Below, in pieces: positions 8,417 through 19,620 of a DNA stretch of 29,665 nucleotides. The notes beneath the pieces were generated by a model. The model worked only from the letters and a program-made list of their open reading frames with translations, was not told the origin of the DNA and ran no database searches. The DNA is from Phallusia fumigata. Lineage: Eukaryota; Chordata; Ascidiacea; Phlebobranchia; Ascidiidae. Location of the stretch: contig QXVZ01012295.1 of assembly GCA_008931825.1 (NCBI GenBank), positions 1-29,665 on the forward strand, read 5' to 3'. Both the position numbers and the translations under genes were made by a program. The stretch's first letter is position 1, and each line of letters starts with the position of its first letter.

Positions 8417-11400
8417 ATGGGCAAATTGATTAAAGTCCTGGATCTCGTTGATCACAAATGGAAGATTTTTTCTGAACAAATACCGGACGGCGACGAAGAT
8501 CAAGCCGACAAGCCTTTGGCAATTATAACCAGCGTTGGGGACTTTGGGATTGGAAAATCGTTTCTCCAAAATATTCTGCTTGGCGCCATCAAAAAGGTGA
8601 CTCAAACTATATAGCTAACGCCTGAAACTGATGACGCAGTCATGTGCCTGTGTTATTATGTTTTTTAACTTTGGTCAAAACCAACTTAGTTCCCTTTTGT
8701 TGAACCTATACTCTGATCTGTAAGAGTAAACATTGATATGTTTTATACTGAACGGGAAAAATGTCGTCTTTAGTAAACCAATGATTGGAGATTCATCTAA
8801 TCCCAACGACCCCATAATGTAAAATTATTTTTTTTAAACCAATGGTTTCAAATTTAATAGTACCTACATATTCTGGTCAATCGTTACACACCTTCAACAT
8901 TGTGTTCCTCAATGTACAGTTTTCAAATCCTCAACTGGTGCGCTTCGTATTCAAAGGCACAAACATGCATCAAGTACAATAAGATAAATTTAATTAAATT
9001 CGAAATAATCTTACCGGCTAAATTAACATTCAGTCCAGCACCAGTACTTAAGAACAGTATTAAGAACCAGCAACAAAAATAGCCTTTGGTGGTTCCGATT
9101 CTCACAACCAGGAAATGTCTCGTCTTAAGCGTTTGATTTAATTTATTACCTTGACCAAAACCTCTTGGATGGCCCAAAATTTGCTGCAATAACATATTGC
9201 TTTTGTAGGGAGAAAATTTTTACGAGGACGAAACAGAATTGTTCGAGGTATTTCCCTTAGAAACATCAATTAGAACAGAAACGAAGGGAATCGACATGCT
9301 TAACGAATATCTCGAACTTCCGCACGAAAACAAGGTAGATTATAATTTTATGACATAACTACAACCAAAGAGGAAATGAAGTTATAAGCCATAGTGCACG
9401 TTATAACTCTTGTTAAATAAATGATTATCAGGTAATGATCTTAGGGTCTGCCAGTTGTAACGGTGTTTATTGACCACAACATATAAGCTTTCAAGTAACG
9501 TTGGCATGGTACAGTGACGCACAAACATGACTGGCCGAAAACGCAAAGTGGGACGAAAATTTGCAAATAATTAACCTAACAAAATTTCCACCAGTGTTGT
9601 ATAAACGACCGATCTGCAATAAACTGAGCCTCACAAAGGTATTTGTCAAGTTATAAAACGACCCGCGCTGTTTCGAACAGTTACGACACTTTCCGAACTT
9701 TGGTTTGGCGACGACCCCATCAGCCAAAAACGCCTGTAGCGGTTTTCTAAAAGAATACGCGCAAAAAAAACAAACGGTCGTACTAATGTCAATGGAGGGC
9801 ACACTAACTTTTGCGACGCAGGTCAACTAGTACACAGAAGTTACGAGTTTCTGCATTTGCATGCTAAACATTCAATATAATTCCAACTGACCTTAAAAAA
9901 ACAATGAGCATGTAATAGAAGCCTTACCGGAACGAACTTGCTGTAAAACAGATAGATTAGATGGGTAAACGCATTGTAGCATACAAACAAATCATCAGTC
10001 ACGTGTGGACCAATATTCACAACAAACTACAGCATGCCAATACTAAACACTCACCGACAAATATTGAAATGCTTGCAGAGTCATTCGGCACAAACAAGTC
10101 TTTAGAGCAATTAACCATAACCAACAAGTAACCCAACTCACTTTGCACGTTGCACAGCAAATGAACCTAGCATTGTAACTCACAGATAATGGACTTTGAA
10201 TTAAACTGTTACGTGATCGGCATTGTTACGCACAATCACTTGACATTGCAACACAGGCAGTGGCGAAAAAATGGACGTCGAAATGCAACACACACCTACG
10301 TTTCACAAACATAAACATCGAACGTTCAACGAAACAGCAAAGAACAAATAAGCGCATTTGCGCAGCACACTTAACATCGCTGTCAGCAGCAATAATCAAA
10401 CAAAGTTTCGCAATCGGTCGTTTGACACGATTGTATCACGTTTCCACAAGCACTGAGCGACAGTTCTTTTTTCATTGAAAGACGTATTCGCAACGCGACT
10501 CATGGTCCACTTGGAACGCGGATTTATCCACAATAAGGACTACATTATCGATCTCATAGTATCCTTTTCATGAAACCTTACGAGAACAGGACGACGTAAG
10601 GTAACTCAGACGAAAAGTGTAGATGTCGGAAACTTGTTGCGTCATCATATGGAAGTCAGGATTCGCCGAATCGAAAGTACCATTTTTCCACGCACCGCCC
10701 ATATCACTAGCGGTAGGGGGATTAAACGACCAACGAATGATAAGTTGCCTTAGGTACTCTTTGATATGAACGGTCCAATGATTGCAGCGATTCTAAAAAA
10801 GGCGTTTTCCTGAAACGGCGAAGGGCGTCGATAAATGAATATGGACAGCTCGAATCTGCAGACAGGTGAACACTTGCTCCATATCGTTTCACTATGCTCA
10901 GCCCTACGTAACCGAAAAGGTGCCATAGAAATCTACGCCGACGCGTGAAAACAGTGGCTCATCACCATGGAATCTCGCTAAAAAAGATCCGCTTTTTTTC
11001 TGCACCCCAACAAAAGCTCTTTGTCTTATGCAGAACAGAATTTTCTATTACATGCGTACGGCTACTTCACCTTCATCAGACTTATTATTAGTTTTGTTAT
11101 GTTTTCCATCCAATACCCTCATATTTCATAAGTCCAAAAAGGTTAAATCTTACCGCTGGTTATTAACTTCAAGGACTAATAGATTTAATAAATGTATTGT
11201 AGGAAATGGTTCTGGCGTTATGGGACACTGAGGGTCCATCAGACCCCAACCAGCCCCAGAATCACGCCAACATCGTCTTCGCGTTATCTGCATATTTCAG
11301 TGGAGTTCTTATTTACAACGTTAAAGAAAAGTTGAGCATCAGTGACATAGACAAACTACAGGTAAAAGTATGTAAGAGGCTCTTTGATCGACCAAATGCT

Positions 11401-14400
11401 TGACTCATAAATTTGGTGAGTATAATTGGATCAATTTTAAGACACCATCGCAAAAGAAATAAATTACGTCAAAAATTGCATTTTGCAATTGTTTGTTATA
11501 GTTTTATCCGCAGTGGGTCGAATGTTTCCCAATCAAGATGTCGCGCCACACTGGCGTGCCGGTTGCAGGGCGCAGGGTTGCCGCGTCCAATTTACTAGAT
11601 TTTTTTTTTCTTTAAATAAAGTATTACCAGGTATGAATGTGAATAGTACTTGCAAAATGACAGGTTACCTTATATTGTTCTTTTTGTAAGTGACATGTAA
11701 TCTGCTATGTATGCTACGATCCATAAGTTTTAGCAAAAGGGTGACGCCAAACAAAAAAAGGAAATTGGAAACCACTGGGTAAACCCATCGGGTTACTCCT
11801 GGTATCGAGCATTTCCGAACTGTTTCTTGCTCAGACAAACAAAAGATTATAACTCACAAACTTGCGAGCACAAGGTATACTATAGTCTCGCTAACCACTT
11901 GGGCATCTAGGCCGCCGTATGGCATCGAACAATAACTTAGAACAAACCGCGTCTGGCACGCCCCAGCAAACAACAAAATCATACCTTATCTTTTGATATG
12001 TTGGGTTTGGGGCGCAAAAAATTTACACAAAACTTCAGTAGAGCTACATGACTCTAACAATGTAAAAAAAAATTTTAATTAATTCAAAATGAATAAATGC
12101 TAAAAAGTAATATGCGATTAAAAGGTATGACCGTCAAAACATAATGTCGAAAGCGAGTACAAACCATTTTTGTTTCCAAAAACCAGTGTTTCATACCGGA
12201 ACGGAACGAAAAGAAATAACGTTATTCGGTCTGGGCAATTTATTTATTTCGGTATTTCGTTCCGGTACCGATATTTTTATTCCGTTCCGGTCTGACCGCG
12301 GTTCGCGAAACAAAATTGTAACGGTATTTTTTCGGTATTTCGGTCTGTGTTTCTTGTCAAATCTAATTAACTGCAGTGTAAACAAGCTCTCAACCGAACA
12401 AATTAAGCAAGTTGCAACACGAAAAGGTTGTTTTTTGGTGGTTATTACGTCACATAGCATTTAACATCAATGATCAAACAGATGGTTCCAAACAAACATT
12501 ATCGGAGCATAAATTGTTATGTATCAAACAAAATTCCAAGCAACTCTTCCGGGTTATATGTCAAGACCGAAATACCGGAATAAAAAATAGCGGTATTTCG
12601 TTCCGTTCCGGTATTTTTATTTTTTTTATTTTGTTATTTCGTTCCGGTAATTGGATCAAAATTTATTTATTTCGTTCCGTTCCGTTCCTGTATAAAACAC
12701 TGCCAAAAACGTATTAAAAAGAAGTTCAGAGGCGATGAAACACACACAAAAGTAATTCTGGGCTATCCACCCTTCTTTATCATCAAAATCAAACAACAAT
12801 ATTTACTCTACGCAAATTAATATCTTAATTACGTTTTTCCGGCGGTCTTTCATCAGACCCGCATTTTAGAATACGACCGCTCAATGCCACTTTTAAACGG
12901 CAACCGAGCTACTGCCATGCCTTACTCTACAGCGCATGCCGTTTTCATTAAGCCCAAATTCGTCATTTTGCCATATACGCAAAACATCTGTTCATATTTA
13001 CTTGAAATTCATAACTGGCACGTATTGCCGCCGCTGAGCAAAAAAACATTTTAGCAAAAATTTAACATTTTTAGAGTCGGGTAGCTCCACTTAAGTTCTG
13101 TGCAAATTTTCAGCGCCCTAAGCCCAATATATCAAAAATAAGGTATGATTTTGTTGTTTGCTGGGACGTGCCAGACGCGGTAAGGACCCATGTCATCGGA
13201 CAGGTATGACTTTTACACTTTAGGCAAAAAATTTGGCTAGGTGTTGTTTTCCCTGGGCACATTCACATGCCATTGACAACGATCGGCACAGATTTGTGAT
13301 TTGCTTAACAGGTATTTCTGCATTCAATGAGGACACAAAGAGGTGACAAAAAGGTGGAATCGCTCAGATTCCAGGTCAGTTGAATTAGAATATATGACTA
13401 ACCTGTGGGTTAACCTACATAACGTGTAAAGCTTGAAGTTGGTGTTGAAATAACGTTAAAAACAAGTGTTTCAATCAGTTTGTACATTCAGGATTCTAGA
13501 ATCTCATCATTGTTTTGCGCGATGCGGATGATGAATTTGGATATTGCTGGGCCGGAGGAAAGGCTTATATGGAACACATGAAGACCGAGGGAAATAATGT
13601 AGCATTCTTTGGGGAGCTTGAGGACACTTTTAAATCAGTTTTGCTTTTTATGATGCCGACCCCGAACCAAGCAGTGAGGGCCAAGGGCATCAGGGTTACT
13701 CACATGAGAGGTAAATTGCAGCCTCAGTTTGGCAAAATTAATAGTCTTATATTACAAACAATTACAAAAAGTTTTTGGACGCCTATGAAGAAGGTTCTAC
13801 CATTTATAACCAAAAGTCCCTGCAGGGTAACTTAAAGGGCCTTTTACAAAAATGGTTTTAAATTTAAATTCGAAACTTGATCGTAACTTACAAAAGGTGA
13901 CCGGGGACTTAATTTATAACATAAGTTTTTTTGGTTGTGTTGCATGCTCGTGGATGTGCAGTTCAACAACTAAAGAATGTTTTGACATTTCGTTTACAGA
14001 CATCGACGACATTCTATTTTGGGGAAGCTTGCGCATTTTTACCGAAAAGTTGCTGCGAGAAATTGTCCAACCAGGAATCGTCGGCGGTGAAGTTTTGCGC
14101 GTTCGCGATTTAAAGCTTCAACTTGCAAAGTTTGCCACACGATTTAAAGACGGAACTGAACAAACCAGCGATACATTGGCAAACGTTAGACTTTGAATCT
14201 CTTCTTTAATAGGAGTAACTGCCGTTCTAAACTTGCGATTGATAANAGCGGTATTTCGTTCCGTTCCGGTATTTTTATTTTTTTTATTTTGTTATTTCGT
14301 TCCGGTAATTGGATCAAAATTTATTTATTTCGTTCCGTTCCGTTCCTGTATAAAACACTGCCAAAAACGTATTAAAAAGAAGTTCAGAGGCGATGAAACA

Positions 14401-17400
14401 CACACAAAAGTAATTCTGGGCTATCCACCCTTCTTTATCATCAAAATCAAACAACAATATTTACTCTACGCAAATTAATATCTTAATTACGTTTTTCCGG
14501 CGGTCTTTCATCAGACCCGCATTTTAGAATACGACCGCTCAATGCCACTTTTAAACGGCAACCGAGCTACTGCCATGCCTTACTCTACAGCGCATGCCGT
14601 TTTCATTAAGCCCAAATTCGTCATTTTGCCATATACGCAAAACATCTGTTCATATTTACTTGAAATTCATAACTGGCACGTATTGCCGCCGCTGAGCAAA
14701 AAAACATTTTAGCAAAAATTTAACATTTTTAGAGTCGGGTAGCTCCACTTAAGTTCTGTGCAAATTTTCAGCGCCCTAAGCCCAATATATCAAAAATAAG
14801 GTATGATTTTGTTGTTTGCTGGGACGTGCCAGACGCGGTAAGGACCCATGTCATCGGACAGGTATGACTTTTACACTTTAGGCAAAAAATTTGGCTAGGT
14901 GTTGTTTTCCCTGGGCACATTCACATGCCATTGACAACGATCGGCACAGATTTGTGATTTGCTTAACAGGTATTTCTGCATTCAATGAGGACACAAAGAG
15001 GTGACAAAAAGGTGGAATCGCTCAGATTCCAGGTCAGTTGAATTAGAATATATGACTAACCTGTGGGTTAACCTACATAACGTGTAAAGCTTGAAGTTGG
15101 TGTTGAAATAACGTTAAAAACAAGTGTTTCAATCAGTTTGTACATTCAGGATTCTAGAATCTCATCATTGTTTTGCGCGATGCGGATGATGAATTTGGAT
15201 ATTGCTGGGCCGGAGGAAAGGCTTATATGGAACACATGAAGACCGAGGGAAATAATGTAGCATTCTTTGGGGAGCTTGAGGACACTTTTAAATCAGTTTT
15301 GCTTTTTATGATGCCGACCCCGAACCAAGCAGTGAGGGCCAAGGGCATCAGGGTTACTCACATGAGAGGTAAATTGCAGCCTCAGTTTGGCAAAATTAAT
15401 AGTCTTATATTACAAACAATTACAAAAAGTTTTTGGACGCCTATGAAGAAGGTTCTACCATTTATAACCAAAAGTCCCTGCAGGGTAACTTAAAGGGCCT
15501 TTTACAAAAATGGTTTTAAATTTAAATTCGAAACTTGATCGTAACTTACAAAAGGTGACCGGGGACTTAATTTATAACATAAGTTTTTTTGGTTGTGTTG
15601 CATGCTCGTGGATGTGCAGTTCAACAACTAAAGAATGTTTTGACATTTCGTTTACAGACATCGACGACATTCTATTTTGGGGAAGCTTGCGCATTTTTAC
15701 CGAAAAGTTGCTGCGAGAAATTGTCCAACCAGGAATCGTCGGCGGTGAAGTTTTGCGCGTTCGCGATTTAAAGCTTCAACTTGCAAAGTTTGCCACACGA
15801 TTTAAAGACGGAACTGAACAAACCAGCGATACATTGGCAAACGTTAGACTTTGAATCTCTTCTTTAATAGGAGTAACTGCCGTTCTAAACTTGCGATTGA
15901 TAATAAGCGGTTTCGGAAAATAAAAAGGTCTAGATCCACTTCACAAACTTTCAAGATAATATTCATCAAAAATTGTATAGCATGCTTGGAAACAAATTGT
16001 TTCAAACTACTTGGCCAAAACCTTTAAACTTTGGAATAAATCTCTTTGCACTGCAAAATATCTTGAACTTCTATTATAGCTAAACTTTTATTTTACAGGC
16101 ATTGAAGGAGAAGTATATTGAAAAGGAAGCAGACGTCTGCTTTAAGCAATATCAAATTCAACTGCTGCAGGTTTGTATAAATAAAACCAAGTGCATAGGA
16201 CAGTAAACCAATTATATTTAAAAAGCTTAAGACCTTCCTTGTTGACCCTATAGAGCAGTTGTTTAGAACCTGTACCATCTTAATTGGTTCAATTCTCACT
16301 TTCTGCCAAACAACTATACTTAAAATATACACTCTACTAAACTTGACAACAAAATCTGCTTTACTATTGTACATGTAGTGCTAAGCATTCCCTAACACTC
16401 TGACCACTGCGTCACAGAATCGTGGCTGGTTCCAAGCAGAGGCGACAAGGACGGAGCGCCACAACGAATTGAAGCGAAAAACCCTGGAAAACTTCACACA
16501 AGCGATCGAACGCCATTATGTGGAGGTTGATATTGTCGACAAAGCTGTCCGAAATCTTAACAAGCTTCTCGATGAAAGGTTTAAGGCTTACAATGACAAA
16601 GCCCATACAGCCCAAACGGTAAGTTGAAGGCCTAACTTCTTTCTATGGGAAGATAAAATAAACGAAGTAAAGACTGCGGTCAGAGCGACAAGGCGCATTA
16701 AATTCGCTGGTTAAATTGTAACGAAATTTTGTTAAGCCCAAATGAACGAGAGACTAAATAAAGGGATTCATATGATAGTACTGGAAACATTTAAAATTAA
16801 AATCACCATTTTTAATTGTGTAAAAAAAGTGTTTAATCCTTATTCCAGAGCTATAGTTGTTTTTGTCATTGCAAATCAGTCTTCACAAGCGACATCTCGG
16901 CAAACTTTGCGTGTTTGCTTGTGAATAGTTTCGGTTTTTTCCGAATGGATTTTTAAAAATTACGCATCTTTTGGGATTTTATAATATGTGCTGCATTTTT
17001 TGTATTTGTTGGTTTCGAAGTAGTGGTAAACAATAGAATGAAAAATGGTTCGACAAAACACACGTTTAAAGGGCACGTAATTGCAATTAGCATACCACTC
17101 GAAAGCAATGATTGCACAGGCAATCACAGTTGAGGATGCGACACACTTTACGAATCGTGGCTGAGCGCGTGATTCACTGCCGAGGGGAAGGTATTTGCTG
17201 CCTGGCCACAACAATATGAACCAGGGTTTTTTTCGCGACCCCGGGGAAAGTCGCGATTCACAGTTTGGAAAGCAAATCAGTTCTAAACAACCGCGAGCAG
17301 TGCTACCAAAACATAAAGCATTAGCAACAGCACCTCTTACTTGTCATCAAACAATTTTAAAACGTTTGAATGTAAAGCCTGAAAGGTTTTAACAAACGTG

Positions 17401-17702
17401 TTTGCTTACTGTTGCAGACAATGTGGATGGTCGGCGGGGTGGTTATCGTAGCTGGAGCAATCGCCCTCATCGTGTGTTTTCCAGCACAGGCCGCATTTGG
17501 AGTAAAGATCCTAAACTCTCTTTATCATTTGGTAGTAAAGGCAATCCCCCTTGTTATCCAACTTTTAGAGAAGTTAAATGAACGTACAGAGGGCCCAGTG
17601 TATATCAACGCTTCGGTTATGGCATTTCTGACTGTTTCTAACTTGAGGTCTTCTCATGTGATGAGGTCAATCCCAGTTCCGTGGGCACGCAACGTTTATT
17701 AA
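8417..17702 (+). CDS. GTPase gene B: atlastin-like GB1/RHD3 GTPase, nine exons, complete
   Basis: Exons by eye: 8417-8596, 9209-9334, 11203-11361, 13312-13374, 13500-13710, 14000-14184, 16099-16170, 16418-16618, 17418-17702. Together they code 493 residues in frame. Motifs: P-loop GDFGIGKS at 41-48 with Lys47 intact; ETKGID with switch I Thr85; WDTEG with Asp110; LRDAD with RD at 183-184 (atlastins have RDW here); a DIDDILF helix and RVRDLKLQL finish the G-domain side. Residues 309-399 form a charged helical middle domain (NRGWFQAEAT, HNELKRKTL). A membrane segment begins at about 401 (MWMVGGVVIVAGAIALIVCF). A second hydrophobic amphipathic helix and a 70-residue tail end at TAA 17700-17702. 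Atlastins use this plan to tether and fuse ER membranes; a similar membrane role is inferred. Exons 4-6 occur a second time at 14970-15842 because of an assembly duplication. The last codons overlap an inverted-repeat element. Confidence 0.8.
8597..9208 (+). other. Intron 1 of gene B
   Basis: A 612-bp intron starting gtgactcaaact, closely matching the start of intron 1 of gene D (gtgactcaaactctc) and less closely gene C (gtaactcaaatctc). No separate gene is seen. Confidence 0.6.
9335..10479 (+). other. Left part of intron 2 of gene B
   Basis: No exon or intact gene. A 111-codon minus-strand frame (9491-9826) shows no family resemblance. This part may be decayed retroelement sequence downstream of the integrase relic, but I could not show it. 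Confidence 0.4.
10480..10985 (-). pseudogene. Decayed BEL/Pao-type retrotransposon pol: integrase core and C-terminal domain
   Basis: Read on the minus strand across several frames and stop codons, this stretch keeps the BEL/Pao integrase landmarks in order. A GVDFYGTF block (about 10914-10939) corresponds to the family's GVDYFGPF. Next come VFTCLQIRAVHIHL (family: LFTCL..RAVHLE) and W-x-FNPP-x-AS-x-MGG-x-W (about 10687-10735). A VVLIVDKS block (about 10513-10555) corresponds to the VVL(I/V).D segment of the domain that follows integrase in BEL/Pao elements. Stops and frame changes show it is dead. Neither LTRs nor reverse transcriptase were found nearby. It lies antisense inside intron 2 of gene B. 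Confidence 0.75.
11362..11945 (+). other. Left part of intron 3 of gene B
   Basis: No exon found. A locally GC-rich run (cgccacactggcgtgccgg, about 11543) followed by a T-run and a ttaaataaagt stretch could be a further mobile-element fragment. No termini are recognisable. Confidence 0.35.
11946..13181 (+). mobile_element. Inverted-repeat (foldback-type) element in intron 3 of gene B
   Basis: Two arms of about 125 bp are reverse complements with scattered mismatches. The left arm (11946 to about 12070) starts accgcgtctggcacg; the right arm (about 13055-13181) ends cgtgccagacgcggt. Both carry the cagcaaacaacaaaatcata block, in opposite orientation. No transposase frame lies between them, so this is a non-autonomous element, or two copies of one family facing each other. 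I could not settle the outer boundary or a target duplication. The hAT MITE at 12184-12702 is nested inside. Confidence 0.6.
12184..12702 (+). mobile_element. Non-autonomous hAT-type MITE, 519 bp, with 8-bp target duplication
   Basis: The left end reads cagtgtttcataccggaacg and the right end, read inward on the other strand, reads cagtgttttatacaggaacg. These terminal inverted repeats start with the hAT-like CAGTG. The 8 bases outside each end are identical (ccaaaaac at 12176-12183 and 12703-12710), the target-site length expected for the hAT superfamily. Inside are many cggtatttcgttccg repeats and no coding capacity. Confidence 0.85.
12589..14245 (+). repeat. Copy 1 of a 1657-bp duplication flanking the n at 14246 (assembly overlap)
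   Basis: 12589-14245 reads as identical to 14247-15903 at a constant offset of 1658, including introns, half of the hAT MITE and exons 4-6 of gene B. The copy ends exactly at the single n. Two contigs with overlapping ends placed side by side give this pattern. The true sequence most likely runs 12589-14245 and then continues at 15904. Confidence 0.9.
14247..15903 (+). repeat. Copy 2 of the 1657-bp duplication, with redundant exons 4-6 of gene B
   Basis: It begins immediately after the n and mid-way through the hAT MITE. It repeats exon 4 (14970-15032), exon 5 (15158-15368) and exon 6 (15658-15842) of gene B. No base difference from copy 1 was seen. If read as real, it would insert a second G4 and helical segment into the protein, which no paralog has. 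Confidence 0.88.
15904..16098 (+). other. Right part of intron 6 of gene B
   Basis: Unique sequence after the duplicated block, leading to the acceptor of exon 7 (ttttattttacag before 16099). Confidence 0.6.
16619..17417 (+). other. Intron 8 of gene B
   Basis: A 799-bp intron with a good donor (acg/gtaagt) and acceptor (actgttgcag). Open frames on either strand show no family resemblance. Confidence 0.5.
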
Positions 17703-17964
17703 CCGTCACTCTGACGTTGATATCTGGTTGCGACGTCTTTCACCCAAAAAACAACTAAAAAGTTGTTTTCAGACGGCGATTTGACGTCCTTACAGCGTCT
17801 CAAAAAAGAAAGAATAAACACTACCAACACTAACAACGTCAAATTTTTACGTTGGTTCGACAGGTAAATGTCAGAAATTTGTTAAATAGGGACGTTAAAA
17901 TCACAGTCACCTTTTCACATCAAAAAACCTTTCAATATCAACGTACAGAAACCAAAATTTCAAC
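17690..17964 (+). repeat. Copy 1 of a 275-bp duplication flanking the n at 17965 (assembly overlap)
   Basis: 17690-17964 reads as identical to 17966-18240 at a constant offset of 276, with a single n between. This is the same signature as at 14246, so most likely an unmerged contig overlap inside a repetitive element. Confidence 0.85.
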
Positions 17965-17965
17965 N

Positions 17966-18240
17966 CAACGTTTATTAACCGTCACTCTGACGTTGATATC
18001 TGGTTGCGACGTCTTTCACCCAAAAAACAACTAAAAAGTTGTTTTCAGACGGCGATTTGACGTCCTTACAGCGTCTCAAAAAAGAAAGAATAAACACTAC
18101 CAACACTAACAACGTCAAATTTTTACGTTGGTTCGACAGGTAAATGTCAGAAATTTGTTAAATAGGGACGTTAAAATCACAGTCACCTTTTCACATCAAA
18201 AAACCTTTCAATATCAACGTACAGAAACCAAAATTTCAAC
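17966..18240 (+). repeat. Copy 2 of the 275-bp duplication
   Basis: It starts right after the n with caacgtttattaacc, the sequence at 17690, and runs to 18240, where unique sequence resumes. Confidence 0.85.
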
Positions 18241-18300
18241 CAACCGTCGCAACCAAATGTCAACGTTCAAACCACGTCGCAATGCCCGCTGGAAATGTGA

Positions 18301-19620
18301 ACAACGTATCGTAACTACCTGTGATAATTGATAGGATAGTCGCTGCATTTAACTCTAAAAAAATGTTGTTTGTAGATAAGATCAATTTACTATTTTGTTT
18401 CGCTGCTGCAGTGTTAAAAAGGAACTTCTAGATGTAATATATTGTAGTGTAGAAGTTTACGCATTGTTTGTTACTTAACTATGATTCAGCATCTTATTGT
18501 AAAACCATCCGTAGTCATAAAACCTGGTTATTTTTGTCAACTTTGATTACAACGAATATATTCATTTTGCAACGATGTATACGCGCAGAACACATAACTG
18601 CTTAAGAAAAGGATAAAATCTACGTTGTTTGCATTTGCAATGAAACCAACCAAACAATGGCTTCAGGTGATAGTCAGGTAAAAGTTAAATACCAGCTTGT
18701 TATCATGAACTATATTGGTCTGGGTCCCCACACACATGTAATTGCTAATTGGTAGAGTTGTTATTAGGTTTTGATCAGTTTAGGATTCGGAACAAAAAAT
18801 ATCAACAAAAACCAGAATAATTTTTGGAATCCCAACCAAACCATTGCTATAACATCATGCTAATTACAATCTGCATGTAAAAAGTATAATTTTAAGCGCC
18901 ATAGCCACACCAACAAATACGTAACTTTGGCCGAGGTGCTTAAAACCGCACAATACACTCTGAATGATCCAACGCTTTTCCTAAATGCGCTTACAAACGT
19001 TTCGCCTTTAAATGGCGTATATTTATACGCTTAGATGCTACTGTGCTGCAGAGAACCACCGTAAATAGGAGCAGAGTTGTTGCAACGCACTGTTTTTTAC
19101 AGGTTGTTGTAGCGAACGCATTTCGGTTGTCGCTCTGCAATCAAGGTTAGAATTTCACAAGTTAAATGGGCTGCCAAGTAGCTTGGGAGAAGCGAAACGG
19201 CTGTGTGACCTTCCGTTTGGTAGACGTTTGATACCAACCGCCGAGCTCTGCGCGGCTTGAATTGTAAATTCGTCAACACGCTGTTTTGTGTTTGGTGCAG
19301 AACAGTCAGCGTTTAAACACATATTTGGGCCTGTAAGGATAACTACTTGGCCGATCCAGCTATAATTTTTAACAACTAATTAGAAGCATCCATTTAAATT
19401 AGTATGTCTGAACTGAAGGGCATGTCAACAAAAATTGGTATATTAGGGCTCAAAAAGTGAAAAATTGGGAAAATTAAATCAAAAATCACAAAATACTTTT
19501 AAAAACTTGTATTGTGGCGCCTATCAAAATATTAAACTTGTAGGTGGGCTCCTTGCTGGTTCATAAGAACATGTGCACGGTGATTCATAGAAAATACCAA
19601 AGTTGATTAGCACCTATTTC
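18301..19620 (+). other. Spacer between genes B and C, no gene recognised
   Basis: AT-rich. A short ATG frame followed by a donor-like gtaaaa occurs at about 18658, but no partner exon could be found. A 60-codon minus-strand frame (19097-19279) has no recognisable features. Confidence 0.4.

Larger units (their letters stand above)
17683..18300 (+). mobile_element. Inverted-repeat MITE-like element at the 3' end of gene B (contains an assembly duplication)
   Basis: The left side carries gggcacgcaacgtttatt and further in tctggttgcgacg (about 17721). The right side carries the approximate reverse complements cgtcgcaaccaaatgtcaacg (from 18246) and cgtcgcaatgccc (to about 18292). When the 275-bp assembly duplicate is collapsed, the element is about 340 bp, with imperfect ends of about 50 bp and an inner caacgt/acgttg hairpin. 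It has no coding capacity. Exact ends and target duplication are unresolved. The last few codons and the stop of gene B lie in its left end. Confidence 0.5.

Noticed and set aside
9491..9826. 111-codon minus-strand frame in intron 2 of gene B
   Set aside because: No family resemblance, no promoter or poly(A) context, and it is close to a dead retroelement.
13852..13999. Upstream in-frame extension of exon 6 (and its copy at 15510)
   Set aside because: It reads through intron 5. A good acceptor (gtttacag) at 13999 and the homologous start in gene C mark the true exon edge.
12589..15903. Real tandem duplication of exons 4-6 of gene B
   Set aside because: The copies read as identical in introns too and meet exactly at an n. 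A contig overlap explains everything.
16093..16615. Minus-strand frames of 93 and 67 codons
   Set aside because: They overlap exons 7 and 8 of gene B on the other strand and are shadows of them.
18658..18680. Short first exon (MASGDSQ followed by gtaaaa)
   Set aside because: No downstream exon with a matching frame could be found in the spacer.
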